Positions 53,018 through 62,041 of a stretch of DNA of 64,000 nt are shown here, piece after piece. The notes beneath the pieces are model-generated. The model was not told the DNA's origin. It did no database searches and worked only from the letters and a program-made list of their open reading frames with translations. The DNA is from Olivibacter domesticus (GTDB lineage Bacteria > Bacteroidota > Bacteroidia > Sphingobacteriales > Sphingobacteriaceae), in contig NZ_FOAF01000003.1 in assembly GCF_900109575.1 (NCBI RefSeq), positions 372,001-436,000 on the forward strand, in the 5' to 3' direction. Position 1 is the stretch's first letter, and each line of letters begins with the position of its first letter. The translations under genes and the position numbers were made by a program.

Positions 53018-53392
53018 TTAATCCTCTTGGCGAGGTTCTTTACTTATTTTTTCAAAAAGTTTATCCATATGCTCAACATATTCATTTGTATCATCGATAA
53101 AGAATTCCAATTGTGGAACAATCCTTGCCTGATTTTTTATGCGAGCGCCTAATTTATAACGGATTTCTCCTGCATGACTTTTGATGTTTGCGATTGTTAG
53201 TTGTTTGTTTTTAGCATTGAAAAGGCTTAAATAAATGCGAGCAATGGCCAAATCCGGCGTCACTCTTACACGGGTAACAGTAACCAAAGTATCAGGAGCC
53301 CACGCACTTCCTTCACGCTGAAAAATATCCGCTAAATCTTGCTGTATAACACTTGCAAACCGTTGTTGCCTTTTACTTTCTGTTGTGGCCAT
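53018..53392 (-). CDS. rbfA: 30S ribosome-binding factor RbfA
   Basis: The 124-residue protein has the KH-like fold signature: RQQRFASVIQQDLADIFQRE at the N-terminus, then VTVTRVRVTPDLAIARIYLS and RYKLGARIKNQARIVPQLEF. It binds the immature 30S subunit and aids 16S rRNA 5' end processing. It is followed by aat after 82 bp and preceded by hflX, all on the minus strand. Confidence 0.93.
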   Translation of the reverse strand: MATTESKRQQRFASVIQQDLADIFQREGSAWAPDTLVTVTRVRVTPDLAIARIYLSLFNAKNKQLTIANIKSHAGEIRYKLGARIKNQARIVPQLEFFIDDTNEYVEHMDKLFEKISKEPRQED

Positions 53393-53430
53393 AAAAATGT
53401 GATTTGATGGGTGATCTAATTAAACTTTCC

Positions 53431-54636
53431 CTAATATAATAAATTATTATAAGGATAACGGGCAGTGTGAATCTTAAGAACCTTATCATATAATAACTGC
53501 TTAAACTCTTCGATATTGTCCTTTTTGGCTGCCGAAATAAAAACTGCTGGGTTGCTATTCTTTGCCATCCAACTATTTCTAAAGTCATCTATTGTAATCG
53601 TTTTGGTTATTTCTTCGTATTGCGCTGGATCATCTTCGATTATTTCCCCAGGGTTGTACGCATCGATTTTGTTGAATACCGTTATAACAGGCTTGTCAAT
53701 GACTCCTAAGTCTTTTAATGTTTCATTAACTGTGGCAATATGATCTTCAAAATTGGGATGAGAAATATCTACTACATGTACTAGAATATCAGCCTCGCGT
53801 ACTTCATCTAAAGTTGATTTGAAACATTCAACTAAGTGGTGAGGCAGCTTTCTAATAAAACCAACGGTATCCGATAATAAAAAAGGAAGATTCTCGATAA
53901 CAACTTTTCGTACGGTTGTATCCAACGTAGCAAAAAGTTTATTTTCTGCAAAAACTTCCGACTTTGAAATCATATTCATAATGGTCGATTTACCAACATT
54001 GGTATACCCCACTAACGCAACACGTATTAACTGCCCCCTGTTTTTGCGTTGTGTTTCATTTTGTTTATCTATTTGCTTTAACTTTTCTTTCAAGAGTGAA
54101 ATCTTAGCCAAGATCATCCGCCGGTCACTTTCAATCTGCGTCTCTCCAGGGCCCCTCATCCCAATCCCTCCTTTTTGTCGTTCTAAGTGCGTCCACATCC
54201 TTGTTAATCTGGGTAAAAGATATTGAAGTTGTGCTAATTCGACTTGGGTTTTAGCCTGTGCAGTTTGTGCTCTACTGGCAAAAATATCCAATATAAGATT
54301 ACTTCTATCGAGTATCTTAACCTTCAACTCGTTTTCAATGTTTCTTAGTTGGGAAGGGGACAGTTCGTCATCAAAAACGACCATATCGGCTTCTTCGGCC
54401 TCAACATAAGCCTTGATTTCATCTAGCTTTCCACTTCCAACGAACGTTGCCCGATCTGCTTTAAGCATTTTTTGTGTAAATATTTGAATAGTTTCTCCTC
54501 CTGCCGTTTCTACCAAAAAGGCTAATTCTTCTAAGTATTCTTTTTCCTGTTCGTCGGTCTCGTTAGGTGTAATGATCCCAACTAGAACTGCACGCTCAGA
54601 TTTTATTGCGGTGTCATAATATTTTCTGATGGCCAT
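53431..54636 (-). CDS. hflX: GTPase HflX
   Basis: The 401-residue GTPase has an N-terminal HflX domain (about 10-120), then the linker QLQYLLPRLTRMWTHLERQ and GGIGMRGPGETQIE, and a G domain with Walker A/G1 VGYTNVGKS (209-217), G3 DTVGFI and G4 FNKID. It splits or rescues ribosomes under stress. Length and domain order are normal. The 264 bp upstream are non-coding. Confidence 0.95.
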   Translation of the reverse strand: MAIRKYYDTAIKSERAVLVGIITPNETDEQEKEYLEELAFLVETAGGETIQIFTQKMLKADRATFVGSGKLDEIKAYVEAEEADMVVFDDELSPSQLRNIENELKVKILDRSNLILDIFASRAQTAQAKTQVELAQLQYLLPRLTRMWTHLERQKGGIGMRGPGETQIESDRRMILAKISLLKEKLKQIDKQNETQRKNRGQLIRVALVGYTNVGKSTIMNMISKSEVFAENKLFATLDTTVRKVVIENLPFLLSDTVGFIRKLPHHLVECFKSTLDEVREADILVHVVDISHPNFEDHIATVNETLKDLGVIDKPVITVFNKIDAYNPGEIIEDDPAQYEEITKTITIDDFRNSWMAKNSNPAVFISAAKKDNIEEFKQLLYDKVLKIHTARYPYNNLLY

Positions 54637-54900
54637 ATATATATTTTAATGGTATTGAAATTACTAATATAAATATTAGTATAAATTAATTGGGTCCTCT
54701 TCTACTATCTAACCAAGTATTTGCCAAGAGCCCACGGATTTAAAAAATTGAAATTACCCAAATATACGCACTAATCGCAAAATATGAGGTTCTATATAGC
54801 GATAATGAAGTGCTGAAAGGGTATTACATGACTGTTAATAATTGCTTTTCTGAATTTTTAGGATGCAAATATAAGATATTTATCTTATATTATAAAAAAA
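54637..54900. other. Non-coding region between recG and hflX
   Basis: AT-rich with no coding frame. It holds two perfect palindromes: TACTAATAT-AA-ATATTAGTA (54662-54681) just upstream of hflX, a possible operator, and the recG terminator at 54868-54891. Confidence 0.5.
54868..54891 (-). terminator. AT-rich hairpin after recG
   Basis: AATATAAGATA (54868-54878) and TATCTTATATT (54881-54891) form a perfect 11-bp stem with a 2-nt loop. It lies 10 bp past the recG stop at 54901. The stem is A/T-rich and the poly-T tail on the minus strand is short (TTTG). Confidence 0.55.
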
Positions 54901-57006
54901 TCAAGAGATTTTATCCCAACTAATCCCGGGATTCTTCTGTATAAGGGTATTTCGGAGTAATGCATTTTTAGGAGTGCTGAGTGTTGGATCTTCTTCGAAG
55001 ATATGGATGACCGAATTTCTGGCCTCCTGAAGAATCTCCTGATCTGTCGTTAAATCCGCTAATTTTAGATCAAGTATTCCGCTTTGTTGGGTACCTGCAA
55101 TGTCTCCAGGGCCACGCAGTTGTAGATCTGTTTCTGCAATCTCAAATCCATCGTTTGTGCGTACCATGGTGCTTAATCGGAGTTTCCCATCATTACTTAG
55201 TTTATTGGAAGACATCAATATGCAAAAGGACTGTTCTCCTCCTCTTCCAACGCGTCCTCTTAATTGGTGAAGTTGTGACAAACCGAAACGCTCGGCGTTT
55301 TCTATAATCATGACGGTCGCATTAGGTACATTGACCCCTACCTCTATTACCGTTGTTGCTACCATAATTTGCGTTTCCCCCCGCACAAAGCGCTGCATCT
55401 CGAAATCTTTATCTTTTGCAGGCATTTTGCCGTGAACAATACTTATTCTATATTTTGGTAGAGGAAACTCACGGGTTAGATTTTCTATACCTGCTTCGAG
55501 ATGCATTAAGTCTAATTTCTCACTTTCTTTTATGAGTGGATATACAACGTAAACTTGCCTGCCTTTTTCGATTTCTTCTCGCATAAAGCCAAACATTCTC
55601 AATCGGCCACTTTCGAAGAGGTGGAGTGTTTTAATTGGTTTTCGGCCAGCAGGTAACTCATCAATTACCGATACATCTAAATCCCCATATAGGGTCATGG
55701 CTAATGTTCGAGGAATTGGGGTGGCTGTCATGACCAGCATGTGTGGAGGAAGATGATTTTTCCGCCATAGTTTGGCTCGTTGTTCTACTCCAAAGCGATG
55801 CTGTTCATCAATAACAACTAACCCTAGATTTTTAAATTTCACCGTGTCTTCTATTAAGGCATGTGTACCAACAAGGATATTTAACTCTCCATTCTCTAAG
55901 GCTTCATGAATTAATCTACGCTCCTTTTTTGGAGTGGAACCACTTAAGATTTTTATGCTTAATGGCAAGCCATCAATTAACTTTATCAATCCACTATAGT
56001 GCTGTTGAGCTAATATTTCTGTTGGAGCCATCATGCATGCTTGGCACCCATTGTCGACCGCTAATAACATTGTCATAAGGGCAACTACCGTTTTGCCACT
56101 GCCAACATCCCCTTGCAATAAGCGATTCATTTGTGCTCCTGTATGGGTGTCGTGCCGTATTTCCTTCAATACTCTTTTTTGTGCATTGGTGAGCGGGAAG
56201 GGTAACTTTTCTCTATAAAAAATATTAAAATTGTCACCAACTTCTTCAAAAATATGACCTTTGAATTTATGGGTTTGTAGAAGCTTATTTTTAAGTAACT
56301 TAAGTTGTATGAAAAAAAGCTCTTCAAATTTTAAACGCCTCTGAGCGGTTTGTAAATCTTGCTGGTTTGTTGGGAAATGAATGTTTAAAAGGGCTTCCGT
56401 TTTTGTAATAAGACGATGTTTCTTTAGTATATGTTCCGGTAACGACTCTTCTACCTTTTTTACTGCCCAGGAGATTAAACCTTCCTGAAGGCGTTGAATT
56501 CCTTTTGTATCCAGATAAAATTGTTTTAATTTTTCGGTCGAACTGTAAACCGGTTGTAGACTTAGATTTCCTATATTTTTTTTAGCGGGATTATACAGAT
56601 CCATTTCTGGATGTGTCATCGAAAATTGCCCATTGTATAAGGTAGGCTTCCCAAAGATAATGTAAACGGCACCTACTGTGAGACTTTTTTCTAACCACCT
56701 GATACTTTGGAACCAAACGAGTTCCAATTCGCCTGTTTCATCTTTGAATTGAGCAACTAGCCTTTTTCCCTTTTTCTGGCCAATCAATTCGATGTTGATC
56801 AAGCGCCCGAGAATCTGAACATTCGACATCTCTGGCTGAAGCTGGTTTATCTTATAGAAGCGCGTTCTATCAAGATAACGAAAGGGATAATGATGGACTA
56901 GATCGTCAAAAGTGAATATATTAAGCTCCTTCTTCAAAAGGTCGGCCTTCTGGGGGCCAACGCCTTTTAAATATTCGATGGGGGAGCGTAATGTATATTC
57001 AATCAC
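54901..57006 (-). CDS. recG: ATP-dependent DNA helicase RecG
   Basis: The 701-residue helicase has the N-terminal wedge/OB domain (about 15-170), and the helicase core with Walker A QGDVGSGKT, DEQH box (VIDEQHRFGVEQR), motif III TATPIPRT, then motifs V/VI in EVGVNVPNATVMIIENAERFG and HQLRGRVGRG. It reverses stalled replication forks and branch-migrates Holliday junctions. Length is normal. Confidence 0.96.
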   Translation of the reverse strand: MIEYTLRSPIEYLKGVGPQKADLLKKELNIFTFDDLVHHYPFRYLDRTRFYKINQLQPEMSNVQILGRLINIELIGQKKGKRLVAQFKDETGELELVWFQSIRWLEKSLTVGAVYIIFGKPTLYNGQFSMTHPEMDLYNPAKKNIGNLSLQPVYSSTEKLKQFYLDTKGIQRLQEGLISWAVKKVEESLPEHILKKHRLITKTEALLNIHFPTNQQDLQTAQRRLKFEELFFIQLKLLKNKLLQTHKFKGHIFEEVGDNFNIFYREKLPFPLTNAQKRVLKEIRHDTHTGAQMNRLLQGDVGSGKTVVALMTMLLAVDNGCQACMMAPTEILAQQHYSGLIKLIDGLPLSIKILSGSTPKKERRLIHEALENGELNILVGTHALIEDTVKFKNLGLVVIDEQHRFGVEQRAKLWRKNHLPPHMLVMTATPIPRTLAMTLYGDLDVSVIDELPAGRKPIKTLHLFESGRLRMFGFMREEIEKGRQVYVVYPLIKESEKLDLMHLEAGIENLTREFPLPKYRISIVHGKMPAKDKDFEMQRFVRGETQIMVATTVIEVGVNVPNATVMIIENAERFGLSQLHQLRGRVGRGGEQSFCILMSSNKLSNDGKLRLSTMVRTNDGFEIAETDLQLRGPGDIAGTQQSGILDLKLADLTTDQEILQEARNSVIHIFEEDPTLSTPKNALLRNTLIQKNPGISWDKIS

Positions 57007-57049
57007 GGATTTGTTCTAATTAAATGGCTAGATCTGAATTTATGGTGAC

Positions 57050-57430
57050 CTAGCCCTTCCACGCAATAAGTGAGATTTCTACATTAACATTCTTAGGAAG
57101 TCCTCTAACGGCCACCGTTTCTCTGGCAGGTGCATGCTCCGTGAAGTATGTTGCATATACTTCATTCACCGTAGAAAAATTAGCCATATCAGTTAAAAAG
57201 ATAGTTGTTTTTACAACATCTGTAAAGGAGTAGCCTGCTTCCCTAAGGATGGCATTTAAATTTTCAAGGACTTGTTTCGCTTCGTCAGCAATGCTTCCGG
57301 AGATTAGCTCATTAGTGCTTGGCGACAGTGCAATTTGTCCGGAGATATATAATGTTCCTCCGGCTTTAATAGCTTGGTTATAAGGGCCGATCGGAGCTGG
57401 AGCGCTATTTGTGTTAATTATTTCTTTCAT
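57050..57430 (-). CDS. RidA family protein (YjgF/YER057c/UK114)
   Basis: From the ATG at 57430 the product is 126 residues (MKEIINTNSAPAPIGPYNQA). The six-residue extension upstream begins with a TTG and is not conserved. Motifs are APAPIGPYNQAI, GTLYISGQIAL, and PARETVAVRGLPKNVNVEISLIA with the conserved Arg and Glu that bind the enamine/imine substrate. It hydrolyses reactive 2-aminoacrylate derived from Ser/Cys, protecting PLP enzymes. Single gene between recG and a DUF6728-like small gene. Confidence 0.94.
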   Translation of the reverse strand: MKEIINTNSAPAPIGPYNQAIKAGGTLYISGQIALSPSTNELISGSIADEAKQVLENLNAILREAGYSFTDVVKTTIFLTDMANFSTVNEVYATYFTEHAPARETVAVRGLPKNVNVEISLIAWKG

Positions 57431-57525
57431 CTTTTTATTGTTGTTCAACTTAAATGTTGTTACTAAAATAATATTAACTTATACGTATAGGTGTTTTAAA
57501 AACAGTGCTGCTTTGATGCAAGTGA

Positions 57526-57666
57526 TTAACTGAAAAAGATCCAGTCGACCAGTTTGTACAAAATTCCTAATATAAATAGCGAGATAGCTACTGTATTGAT
57601 AATATGCATCACTTTAAGATTAAAGCTTTGCGGTTTATGAGGGTCTTTTTTTCTAAAAAAGTACAT
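57526..57666 (-). CDS. Small membrane protein, DUF6728-like (46 residues)
   Basis: A minus-strand frame from ATG 57666 to TAA 57526 encodes 46 residues: a basic N-terminus MYFFRKKDPHKPQSFNLKVM and one hydrophobic helix (about 22-42) ending FFS. The FFRKKDPxxPxxFNLxVMHxIN motif resembles the conserved small Bacteroidota family DUF6728. It is below usual gene-calling length limits. It sits alone, 95 bp from ridA and 94 bp from ompA, on the same strand. It probably anchors in the inner membrane. Function unknown. Confidence 0.7.
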   Translation of the reverse strand: MYFFRKKDPHKPQSFNLKVMHIINTVAISLFILGILYKLVDWIFFS

Positions 57667-57697
57667 AACACGAAGTTAGTACTGATTGCCGAAATAT

Positions 57698-57735
57698 CAA
57701 AAAAAAACCGCGGAACATTTGTTCCGCGGTTTTTA
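57698..57735. terminator. Strong terminator after the OmpA gene
   Basis: AACCGCGGAAC (57706-57716), ATTT loop, GTTCCGCGGTT (57721-57731) form a perfect 11-bp stem with A/T tracts on both sides, so it can work in both directions. It is 25 bp past the ompA stop at 57760. Confidence 0.93.
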
Positions 57736-57759
57736 TAATAACCTGCTTAATAGACAGGA

Positions 57760-59133
57760 TTATTTTTTGAATTGTACGTTACGGTTCAATTGACGACCTT
57801 CTTCTGTAGCGTTAGAAGCTACTGGTTTAGTTTCGCCATTGCTCGTTACATTAACTTGAGCAGCAGGTACTCCAGAGTTAACTAAGTAATTTTTTACAGA
57901 GTTAGCACGGTCAAGACCCAACTGATAGTTGTATTCAGTAGTACCTTCTTCAGATGCATTACCTTCTAAGTTAAGAGTAGCACCGCTAGAACGTAAGTCA
58001 GCAGATACTTGATCTAAAGTAGGGTAAGAGCTAGTTTTTAATACTGAGCTATCAAACTCAAATTGAATGTTTGAATAAGAACCTGTTGATAAAGCAGTAG
58101 TATCTGGCTCAGGGAATTTAATAGGACATCCAGAACCGTCAACTTGAGTACCAGCAGGAGTGTTAGGACATTTGTCAAATTTGTCAGCAACACCATCTCC
58201 GTCAGAGTCAGTACTTAAAGCTTGAACAGTAGATTCAAGAGCGCTTACACGTTGTTTCAACGCATCAACTTCATTTCTTAATTCAGGATCTTTTAACTCA
58301 TCGTAAAGAGCAGCAACTGGGTTAGCCCAAGTTAAGCTTTCTTTGTCTTTGCTTCCTAATGAGAATTCTAGACCAGCATGAGTATAAGAGAACTTATCAT
58401 TGCTAGATCTTCCTTCAACTGGACCAAATAATAATTTAGTGTCAACAAAGTTCATGGTGTAACCTAAATCTAAAGCCACACGATCAGATAATTTGAACTT
58501 GAAACCTACACCTACTGGAACGAAAGCTTCACGTGTGTAATCTTTGTCATGCTTTGCTTCTCTGTCTGTTAAGCTTTCTCCCCAATTGCCTTTGTTATCC
58601 CAAGAAGCACCTGTACCGTCATTGTTAGCATACATTACAGGATTGAAAGCCATCAAACCGTAACCTACGCTAGCGTAGAAGTTAACAGCGTTTTCTCTTC
58701 TTAAGAAATCGATAGTAGCGAATTGGAATACACCATTCAAGCTAACTGCATACTGAACATCAGTTTGAGCCGATTGATAAGTGTTACCATCCCATGCATT
58801 TCTTGTAGGGAATGCATCTTCATTATGTGCAAAAATACGTCCTCTATTTGCGTCTAATTGCAAACCAAACCAGCTAGAGAATTGTTTGCGAACATTGATT
58901 CCATAATATTCTCTAACAGGAGCTTCGAAAAGTCCAACTTTATTACCAAAAGCATTAGAACCTCCCACTAATACATTAGGAGAAGTTATACCACCATTGA
59001 TACCAATGGACCAGGTTCTGTATTGGCTTCTTCCGCCAAATACTTTAGCATCTTGTGCTTGAGCTGCCCCAGTGAAACCTAAGGCGGCAATCAAAGAGCA
59101 AGTTACTGCTTTTTTGATTGTAGAATAGTTCAT
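57760..59133 (-). CDS. OmpA-family outer-membrane protein
   Basis: The 457-residue protein has a signal peptide (cleavage after AQA, residue 26) and an N-terminal beta-barrel (about 30-260). A helical linker (about 262-305, heptad-like LRNEVDALKQRVSALESTV) leads to a TSP3-type calcium-binding repeat DSDGDGVADKFDKCPNTPAG and a C-terminal OmpA peptidoglycan-binding domain with FEFDSSVLK, GNASEEGTTEYNY and LGLDRANSVKNYL. It links outer membrane to peptidoglycan. Strong codon usage, a clean promoter and a strong terminator suggest high expression. Confidence 0.93.
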   Translation of the reverse strand: MNYSTIKKAVTCSLIAALGFTGAAQAQDAKVFGGRSQYRTWSIGINGGITSPNVLVGGSNAFGNKVGLFEAPVREYYGINVRKQFSSWFGLQLDANRGRIFAHNEDAFPTRNAWDGNTYQSAQTDVQYAVSLNGVFQFATIDFLRRENAVNFYASVGYGLMAFNPVMYANNDGTGASWDNKGNWGESLTDREAKHDKDYTREAFVPVGVGFKFKLSDRVALDLGYTMNFVDTKLLFGPVEGRSSNDKFSYTHAGLEFSLGSKDKESLTWANPVAALYDELKDPELRNEVDALKQRVSALESTVQALSTDSDGDGVADKFDKCPNTPAGTQVDGSGCPIKFPEPDTTALSTGSYSNIQFEFDSSVLKTSSYPTLDQVSADLRSSGATLNLEGNASEEGTTEYNYQLGLDRANSVKNYLVNSGVPAAQVNVTSNGETKPVASNATEEGRQLNRNVQFKK

Positions 59134-59448
59134 ACTTCGTTTTTTTTTAAAGGTTAAACAGTTTTAATTGTATAATTTGTATACAAAAATAGTTATTAGT
59201 TTTATTCATGCAACATTAGCAAATACTATTCCAAAAAAAATACCAGCCATTTTACACTATTTATTATGCAATAGGGTTATAATTAGCACTTACTCATCTG
59301 TTGTAATCTGCTGGTTATAAATGAATTGAAGTAATTTAATGATTGTATGTGATGTCTCATAAAACTTTTAGAAGGTTATAAAAAACGAATTTTTATTTTT
59401 TATAATTTGTCTATTATCACTACAATATTGACTTAAATATAGTACAAT
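59134..59448. other. Non-coding region upstream of the OmpA gene
   Basis: 315 bp, very AT-rich, no coding frame. It holds the ompA promoter (59184-59214). The rest contains no recognisable feature. Confidence 0.5.
59184..59214 (-). promoter_or_regulatory. Bacteroidota-type promoter of the OmpA gene
   Basis: On the minus strand GTTG (59214-59211), 19 nt, TATTTTTG (59191-59184), the textbook arrangement. The ATG is 50 bp downstream, giving an A/T-rich leader with a run of A residues before the start. Confidence 0.75.
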
Positions 59449-59643
59449 TTACTTTTTTCCTGTTTTGATTATCTGCCTTACGTTCTTAGCCAAACGTACT
59501 TTTAGGTATATTAAGCCAGCAATTCCTATAATGCTCCCTGTTAAAATTAAGTATTGTTTTTCATTATAGGAGGCCACTGCACAGTAGGCCAGCACAATGA
59601 TTCCGATATTTAAAAATATGTTATATAGAATTTTTTTGCCCAT
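59449..59643 (-). CDS. Small membrane protein with two helices
   Basis: Starting at ATG 59643 gives 64 residues (MGKKILYNIFLNIG). A longer frame to 59688 overlaps the rhodanese gene and is unlikely. There are two hydrophobic segments (about 6-24 and 32-50) and a basic C-terminus. It lies 5 bp after the rhodanese stop on the same strand, so the two are likely co-transcribed. Possibly one of the small Sphingobacteriaceae DUF families, such as DUF6358; I am not sure. Function unknown. Confidence 0.6.
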   Translation of the reverse strand: MGKKILYNIFLNIGIIVLAYCAVASYNEKQYLILTGSIIGIAGLIYLKVRLAKNVRQIIKTGKK

Positions 59644-59648
59644 GCTGA

Positions 59649-59963
59649 TTAATAAACTGGCATACTTGGATCGAACGTTTCCTTCCATGCAAGAATTCCT
59701 CCTTGCAAATTTGCGAGGTTAGTATAGCCTTCCTTTTCTAAAAGTAAAATAGCTTGTGCGCTTCTTTTGCCGCTTCTGCAGTGGATTATTACCGGTTTAT
59801 CCTTACTTATTTTAGCCTGTTCAAGCAGTATTTCTGCCAACGGTATATTCTCGCCATCTAAATTGGATGTTTCGTACTCAAACTCTTCCCTAACATCAAT
59901 AAGCTGGAAATCTTCTTGTTGATCGATTTTTTGCTTTAATTCTTCTACGGTTATTTCTTTCAT
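59649..59963 (-). CDS. Single-domain rhodanese-like protein
   Basis: The 104-residue protein has one rhodanese domain, with FQLIDVREEFEYE and the active-site loop HCRSGKRS (nucleophile C62). The six-residue loop is the sulfurtransferase type. It transfers sulfane sulfur to an acceptor such as cyanide or thiols. Cytoplasmic. TAGCTTTG (60006-59999, minus) is a possible -7 box. Followed by the two-helix membrane protein gene. Confidence 0.92.
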   Translation of the reverse strand: MKEITVEELKQKIDQQEDFQLIDVREEFEYETSNLDGENIPLAEILLEQAKISKDKPVIIHCRSGKRSAQAILLLEKEGYTNLANLQGGILAWKETFDPSMPVY

Positions 59964-60110
59964 GATCGTACTTTTAAGAGAATTAATTTTATTTCGTCAA
60001 AGCTATGGATTTTGTTTAACTTTATCACTAATTCAAACTTAAATTTCAGCTATTAATTGTTTCGTAAAATGGGCATTAATAACAGCAAATCGTAAGCTAT
60101 AATAACATAT

Positions 60111-61409
60111 ATGATAAGACTACTCTTATGTTTTTTGGTGATTTTTAGTTCATGTGCAGTAAAAAAAGATACGCAACTGGCTATGGACGAACTGCATGTG
60201 GAAAAAGTAATAAACACATTGGCCGCTGATGAGATGTTTGGGAGGGGAGTATTCACACCTGGTATTGACAGTGCTGCCAATTTCATTTCGAGAGAATTCA
60301 AAAGCGCTGGACTCAAGATGCTGCCTAACAGCGATTCCTATTTACAGCGGTTCAACGCTATTCAGGTGAGACCATCTATTTGCGAGATAACTATAAATGG
60401 AGAAGTGCTGCCAGAGGGTAATGCCTTCGCTATAAGTGAACAAACAGGATTAAATTGGAATGAAAACCCGGAAATCATAACGAAGTCAATTGTTAGTGGT
60501 GATAATTTTAGGCAGAGATACCGTGAAATAATTAGTGAAAATAAGGACGCTATCGTTTATGTAAACGAAGCTTTCTCGGAAGAGTTTAATCAATTACGAC
60601 ATCATATACAAGGAGGGCGAATTCTATCCGGCCAATTAAGGGAAGGCAAAGCGTCATATATTTTTGTGTTAAGAAATGAAGTAGCTAGGTCTTTTCGGGT
60701 GAATTACGCCGGTGCTGTCACTACGGGGAGGCTTTCCAATGTAATAGGGGTATTGCCGGGAAAATCTAGACCGAATGAATATGTCGTATTTTCAGCGCAT
60801 TACGATCATTTAGGAGTGATTGAACCTGTTGGTCAAGATTCGATAGCCAATGGCGCCGATGATGATGCTTCGGGTGTCACTGCGGTAATCAGTCTGGCGA
60901 ACATTTTCGCTCAACAACACAATAATGAGCGGACCTTGATTTTTGTGACCTTCACAGCGGAAGAATCAGGTGGCTTTGGATCCAAATATTTTTCCGAGCA
61001 ACTAGACCCAAAAGACGTTGTGGCAATGATTAATATCGAAATGATTGGCAAAGATTCTAAATTTGGTCCCAATACCTTATATATAACGGGATTTGATAAG
61101 TCCGATTTGGGGAAAATAATGCAAGCGAATGCGAAACGTACCGGTTTTGCTTTTCATCCAGATCCTTATCCCGATCAAAATCTTTTTTATAGAAGTGATA
61201 ATGCCACATTGGCTGCTTTAGGTGTGCCGGCACATACTGCATCCACTTCACAAATCGATCAGGATAAATTCTACCATACCGTAAAGGACGAGCTCCAAAC
61301 GCTTGATATTAAAAATATCATCTCATCCATAAAGGCAATCGCTATCGGAACAACATCTATCATTTCAGGGAAGGATACACCAACTCGAATTCCACCGCTT
61401 AAAAATTAA
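60111..61409 (+). CDS. M28 family metallopeptidase lipoprotein
   Basis: The 432-residue protein has a lipoprotein signal (VIFSSCAVK, Cys15) and an M28 zinc-peptidase domain. Metal ligands are visible in FSAHYDHLG (H230, D232), NGADDDASGV (bridging Asp) and FTAEESGGFGS (catalytic E284, ligand E285). A protease-associated-like insert lies at about 100-200. It probably removes N-terminal residues from peptides in the periplasm. Its 3' end overlaps the converging gene by 11 bases. Start at 60111 gives the signal peptide. Confidence 0.88.
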   Translation: MIRLLLCFLVIFSSCAVKKDTQLAMDELHVEKVINTLAADEMFGRGVFTPGIDSAANFISREFKSAGLKMLPNSDSYLQRFNAIQVRPSICEITINGEVLPEGNAFAISEQTGLNWNENPEIITKSIVSGDNFRQRYREIISENKDAIVYVNEAFSEEFNQLRHHIQGGRILSGQLREGKASYIFVLRNEVARSFRVNYAGAVTTGRLSNVIGVLPGKSRPNEYVVFSAHYDHLGVIEPVGQDSIANGADDDASGVTAVISLANIFAQQHNNERTLIFVTFTAEESGGFGSKYFSEQLDPKDVVAMINIEMIGKDSKFGPNTLYITGFDKSDLGKIMQANAKRTGFAFHPDPYPDQNLFYRSDNATLAALGVPAHTASTSQIDQDKFYHTVKDELQTLDIKNIISSIKAIAIGTTSIISGKDTPTRIPPLKN

Positions 61410-61971
61410 TTTTTTCAGCAATGAAAATGCGAGGCTCGTCAAAATAAATTTCGTAAAGACCATCTTGTTGAGTCTTATATTGGTGTAGATTTATTTTCAT
61501 GAGACCTTTAGTGCTAATCGGTTTGCTGGCATAGCTGTCTATAATTTCATTGGCTGTTGCCCACTTATTAAAACCGGATCTTATAGCATATATTTTTTTA
61601 CCGTCTTGAAAGATAACAATATTGATTAAGTCGAGGTAGGGAGAAAGTTTTGCGGGGGAAAGGTCGGACGAAAGAATGTTAACAGCTGGGTAACCTTGTC
61701 TAACCAGAAAGTTTAAGGCAGTATCTATAAAAGAAGATCCCTCCTGATAGATGAGTGTTACATTGTCCTGTTGGGTAAATGTCTCATGATGGCTAACAAT
61801 GATATCAATATTCAGCCCTTGTTCCGCTAACTTGATTGCAGATGATTCATTTGCAATGATGGTTGGCGTCCATTCTAAAAGTTGTCCGAAAAGCTCCGCA
61901 TCGAGCGCTTCAACATCGGAAACGATTAATGCAGGTTCTTGTTTTTCCTTTACAATATGATGAGACGACAT
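61399..61971 (-). CDS. Hypothetical protein, possibly a degenerate thiamine pyrophosphokinase-like protein
   Basis: The 190-residue protein begins MSSHHIVKEKQEPALIVSD. Parts (LAEQGLNIDIIVSHHETF and IFQDGKKIYAIRSGFNKW) recall a Bacteroidota family annotated as thiamine pyrophosphokinase-like. The Asp-rich catalytic motif (GDFDS) is absent, its place being taken by VSHHETF. I would not claim the enzymatic activity. Cytoplasmic. It converges on the M28 gene. Confidence 0.5.
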   Translation of the reverse strand: MSSHHIVKEKQEPALIVSDVEALDAELFGQLLEWTPTIIANESSAIKLAEQGLNIDIIVSHHETFTQQDNVTLIYQEGSSFIDTALNFLVRQGYPAVNILSSDLSPAKLSPYLDLINIVIFQDGKKIYAIRSGFNKWATANEIIDSYASKPISTKGLMKINLHQYKTQQDGLYEIYFDEPRIFIAEKINF

Positions 61972-61999
61972 CTTTTCCGCTTGAAAATTTTGTTTATAA

Positions 62000-62036
62000 T
62001 AGCTAATGGTTTATTAACCTGATAAACCATTAGCTA
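62000..62036 (-). terminator. Long hairpin after the phosphatase gene
   Basis: TAGCTAATGGTTTAT (62000-62014) and ATAAACCATTAGCTA (62022-62036) form a perfect 15-bp stem with a 7-nt loop, 5 bp after the stop at 62042. On the minus strand it is followed by ATTATAAACAAAATTTTC, so a T tract is only partly present. Confidence 0.7.
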
Positions 62037-62041
62037 ACTCA

